NCBI GenBank assembly: GCA_018660265.1
Contig: JABJKS010000031.1
Coordinates: 62,001-126,000 of the forward strand
Length of the DNA: 64,000 bases
Direction of reading: 5' to 3'
From: Rhodospirillaceae bacterium
GTDB lineage: Bacteria; Pseudomonadota; Alphaproteobacteria; GCA-2731375
Of the stretch, positions 61,701 to 64,000 are shown piece by piece. The notes beneath the pieces were generated by a model that saw only the letters and a program-made list of their open reading frames with translations, did no database searches and had not been told where the DNA came from. The position numbers and the translations under genes were made by a program. Position 1 is the first letter of the stretch. Every line of letters begins with the position of its first letter.

Positions 61701-62174
61701 ATGAATGGGTGGCAATGGTTTTGGACCCTGGTGGGTTTCATTATCTATATCGTCGTCTTGATCTTTTTGTATTTTTACAAACCGTTTGAGGACCTGTTCA
61801 ATCTGATCGTCAACGGGTTGAGCTATGAAAATGCCATCTTCTGGGCTGTGGTGATCGTCGGCATCGCCGGTTTTTGCGGTTATCATTATCGGGCCTATCA
61901 CAGCCATATCGTCCAACAGCGCAGCGTGGAAAGCATGGTGTTGAGTTCCCTGCGCGGTTCCACCTTCATCGCCATATTACTCTCCGCCGGTGCGGCGTTG
62001 CAGTCGGTGCAGATCCTGTGCGTTTATCTGTTGGGCCCGGGCTATAGCCTGGATGAGGCGTTTGGCAAACGCCTCGCCGCCGTCGTCGCCCTGGTTATTC
62101 TGACCGGCGTTTTCAGCATCATATTCTGGCTGTTGAAAGTGATGCGCCCCGTGGGGCAGCGTCACAGTGCCTGA
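61701..62174 (+). CDS. Small membrane protein of unknown function
   Basis: A 157-residue protein with about four transmembrane helices (FWTLVGFIIYIVVLIFLYFY, AIFWAVVIVGIAGFCGYHY, TFIAILLSAGAALQSVQILCVYLL, AAVVALVILTGVFSIIFWLL). The start has AAGGGGA 6 bases upstream. No family is recognised. It lies between the amidase and an enoyl-CoA hydratase on the same strand, so it may belong with the unknown membrane protein at 59103. Confidence 0.72.
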   Translation: MNGWQWFWTLVGFIIYIVVLIFLYFYKPFEDLFNLIVNGLSYENAIFWAVVIVGIAGFCGYHYRAYHSHIVQQRSVESMVLSSLRGSTFIAILLSAGAALQSVQILCVYLLGPGYSLDEAFGKRLAAVVALVILTGVFSIIFWLLKVMRPVGQRHSA

Positions 62175-62238
62175 ACTTGTGCATAAACTTGCGCCTAACA
62201 CTGTGCCTGATTGATTTCTAAATTTGTGAGTGCCCAGC

Positions 62239-63156
62239 ATGGATGACTTCGAGCATATCATTTACGAGGCCGTGGATGGCCGCGCCCGCATCACGTTGAA
62301 CCGGCCCGGCAAGCGTAATGCGCTTTCCATTCCCCTGTTGGAAGAATTGCACGAGGCGTTGTGGGAGGCGGACAACGACAAGGATGTCCACAGCATTATC
62401 ATTCGTGGCGCGGGGCCGTCATTCAGCGCCGGTTATGATCTGACGCCGGGGCTAAACAACCCGCCGTCGGGCGGGCGTCCGGGGCGTCGCTATCGCGAGG
62501 GGGGTATCTACGCCGACCCGACCATTGATGATGACATCTGGCGTCTGGAATATAGCCAGCGCCTGCGTATGGTCCTGTTCGATATGCACAAACCGGTCAT
62601 TGCCCAGGTCCACGGCCATTGTCTGGCCGGCGGCACGGACATTGCCCTGTTGTGCGATATGGTGATCGCGGCGGACGATGCCACCATCGGCTTTCCCCCG
62701 GCGCGTGATCTGGGCTCGTTACCGAACCAGATGTGGATCTATCATTGTGGTCCGCAATGGGCCAAGCGGTTGGTGCTGACCGGGGATACCATCACCGGCG
62801 CGGAAGCGGTGGAGATCGGCCTGGTCATGAAGTCAGTACCGGGCGATATGCTGGAGGCAGAGGTTGAGGGCCTGGCCGATCGTATGGCGCAGATCGATCC
62901 GGATTTGTTGACCGCCAACAAACGCATCGTCAATGTGGGCCTGGAATTGATGGGTGCGCGCACCCTGCAGCGCATGGCGGCGGAAAACGACGCCAGGGCC
63001 CATCTGGCACCGGGCACCAGGTTCTTCCGTCAGGTCGCCAAGGATCAGGGCCTGAAGGCGGCCCTGGAAGGCCGGGATCAAAATTTCGGCGACGGTCGTG
63101 CCCGTGTCCGCGGACCAGAGGTGCGCGATGACAAGGGCAATTTGATCGACCCCTAG
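62239..63156 (+). CDS. Enoyl-CoA hydratase/isomerase family protein
   Basis: A 305-residue crotonase-fold protein. ITLNRPGKRNALSIPLL opens the fold. The oxyanion-hole element is VHGHCLAGGTDIALLCDMVIA, and DDATIGFPPARDLGSLPN follows, where other members carry catalytic Glu residues. The substitutions there mean that the exact reaction (hydratase, isomerase or hydrolase) is open. ATG 62239 and GTG 62230 are both possible starts. The glutamine amidotransferase gene follows after 3 bases. Confidence 0.9.
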   Translation: MDDFEHIIYEAVDGRARITLNRPGKRNALSIPLLEELHEALWEADNDKDVHSIIIRGAGPSFSAGYDLTPGLNNPPSGGRPGRRYREGGIYADPTIDDDIWRLEYSQRLRMVLFDMHKPVIAQVHGHCLAGGTDIALLCDMVIAADDATIGFPPARDLGSLPNQMWIYHCGPQWAKRLVLTGDTITGAEAVEIGLVMKSVPGDMLEAEVEGLADRMAQIDPDLLTANKRIVNVGLELMGARTLQRMAAENDARAHLAPGTRFFRQVAKDQGLKAALEGRDQNFGDGRARVRGPEVRDDKGNLIDP

Positions 63157-63159
63157 TTC

Positions 63160-63861
63160 ATGTCTCTGACCATTGGCATTCTGGAGGCAGGCGCCGTGGC
63201 GGCGGAATTTGCCGCCCATCACACCTCCTTCACGGACTCTTTCCGCAACTTTCTGGCACCCAGCGGCAACGGGCCAAGCCTACGTCCCTATCATTGCTAC
63301 GAGGGCGAATTCCCGCAGGCCGGGGATGCCTGCGACGGCTGGCTAATCACCGGCAGCGCGGCAAGCGTCTATGACGGAGACGAATGGATCGCCGAATTGG
63401 AAGCCTTCACCCGGACAGCGGCGGAGAGCAAACCGGTGGTTGGCATCTGTTTCGGCCATCAATTGGTGGCCCAGGCATTTGGCGGTACGGTGGCCAAGGC
63501 GTCTGGCTGGGGCATCGGCGTACATCGTCATGAATTGACGGCCTCGCCCGATTGGATGCAACCATCGCTGTCCGGTATATCCCTATTGGCCTCGCACCAG
63601 GATCAGGTGGTTACGCCGCCGCCGGGGGCTGAGGTTCTGGGCGGCAGCGATTTCTGTCCCATCGGTGTGATGACCGTTGGGCCCAATGTCCTGAGCATTC
63701 AGAACCACCCGGAAATGACCAAACCCTTTGCTGCCGACCTCTATCACTCCCGCCGCGACCGCATGGGCAGCGGTACGGTGGACACGGCCCTGGATAGTCT
63801 GGCCACGCCTACCGACGAAGCCGCCGTCGCCGCCTGGATCCTGAATTTTTTGAAGCATTGA
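63160..63861 (+). CDS. Class I glutamine amidotransferase-like protein
   Basis: A 233-residue stand-alone GATase. The nucleophile Cys is in VVGICFGHQLVAQAFGG, and the catalytic His-x-Glu is in SIQNHPEMTKPF. WLITGSAASVYDGDEWIAEL is typical of the YfbT/GMP-synthase-like branch, members of which handle gamma-glutamyl compounds. It probably frees an amide or gamma-glutamyl group. It is tightly linked to the enoyl-CoA hydratase gene. The 139 bases after it hold no gene. Confidence 0.88.
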   Translation: MSLTIGILEAGAVAAEFAAHHTSFTDSFRNFLAPSGNGPSLRPYHCYEGEFPQAGDACDGWLITGSAASVYDGDEWIAELEAFTRTAAESKPVVGICFGHQLVAQAFGGTVAKASGWGIGVHRHELTASPDWMQPSLSGISLLASHQDQVVTPPPGAEVLGGSDFCPIGVMTVGPNVLSIQNHPEMTKPFAADLYHSRRDRMGSGTVDTALDSLATPTDEAAVAAWILNFLKH

Positions 63862-64000
63862 ACTTCAGCCTGCCACGGCGTTTTCATAATTAAACGTTAA
63901 TCGACACAACCGATATTAAATTGCTGAAATTGCCTCAAGTTGGAAACTTATTGTACAATCCCAACAAACCATTGGCGGGAGTTATTGGCGGAAAATGAGT

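Noticed and set aside
63286-63299. GTCCCTATCATTGC, identical over 14 bases to part of the MITE end at 51973-52004
   Set aside because: It lies within the well-conserved coding sequence of the glutamine amidotransferase (RPYHCY) and has no partner inverted repeat nearby, so it is chance identity.

Overview
The window reads as a stretch of chromosome from a flagellated, Gram-negative alphaproteobacterium, most likely of the Rhodospirillales type. This is inferred from gene content only. The evidence is the aerobic-type cobaltochelatase pair CobS/CobT, MeaB, an RHH_4-type ribbon-helix-helix protein, an alphaproteobacterial-style flagellin, a BTLCP-type cysteine protease, a complete Wzx/Wzy-style exopolysaccharide export set with outer-membrane parts, and moderately high G+C. 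No rRNA or tRNA gene was recognised.

Layout. (1) 1-20580 is an exopolysaccharide locus. It holds two asparagine-synthase-like amidotransferases (the first cut by the window edge), a sulfotransferase, a NodB-like deacetylase, a GT4 glycosyltransferase, a PPP-type phosphatase, a BTLCP protease, a WcaJ-type priming sugar-phosphate transferase, a Wzy-like polymerase/ligase, a Wzc-like co-polymerase/tyrosine kinase, a Wza-like export protein, a BBP2-type beta-barrel, a FecR-domain protein and an NTP_transf_5 protein. Two of these genes are broken: an in-frame TGA in the priming transferase and a frameshift in the beta-barrel. (2) 20680-37272 is mostly housekeeping: MeaB, an esterase, an AT-rich methyltransferase, ribosomal protein L28, a phytase-like lipoprotein, CobT-CobS, a DnaJ-domain protein, BolA, an RHH protein, CorC/HlyC, AroB-AroK, a small membrane peptide, a large exported protein, XerD and AccA. 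(3) 37490-49155 holds a membrane histidine kinase, an AhpD-like protein with an SDR, and a five-gene dipeptide-type ABC transporter followed by an M81 (MlrC) metallopeptidase and a convergent MFS transporter. (4) 49284-53695 is an accessory oxidoreductase cluster: DUF2889, two SDRs, a hotdog-fold gene split by a 263-bp MITE, and a radical SAM enzyme. (5) 53874-57500 is the most interesting part. It contains a Sel1-repeat exported protein and a flagellin, each preceded on the minus strand by a class I cyclic-di-GMP (GEMM) riboswitch. Between them lies a deiodinase-like thioredoxin-fold gene whose in-frame TGA sits exactly at the catalytic selenocysteine position and is followed by a SECIS-like hairpin. 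(6) 57645-63861 carries uracil phosphoribosyltransferase, a YrdC-domain protein, two unknown membrane proteins, an amidase, an enoyl-CoA hydratase and a class I glutamine amidotransferase.

How it fits together. Region 1 would build, modify (amidation, sulfation, deacetylation), polymerise and export a surface polysaccharide, although the two lesions suggest that the system is decaying or phase-locked off in this genome. The riboswitches in region 5 tie flagellin and a Sel1 protein directly to the second messenger that usually governs the motile-to-sessile switch. Three intergenic elements (a MITE and two copies of a palindromic repeat whose edges supply stop codons) show small non-autonomous repeats at work in this genome.
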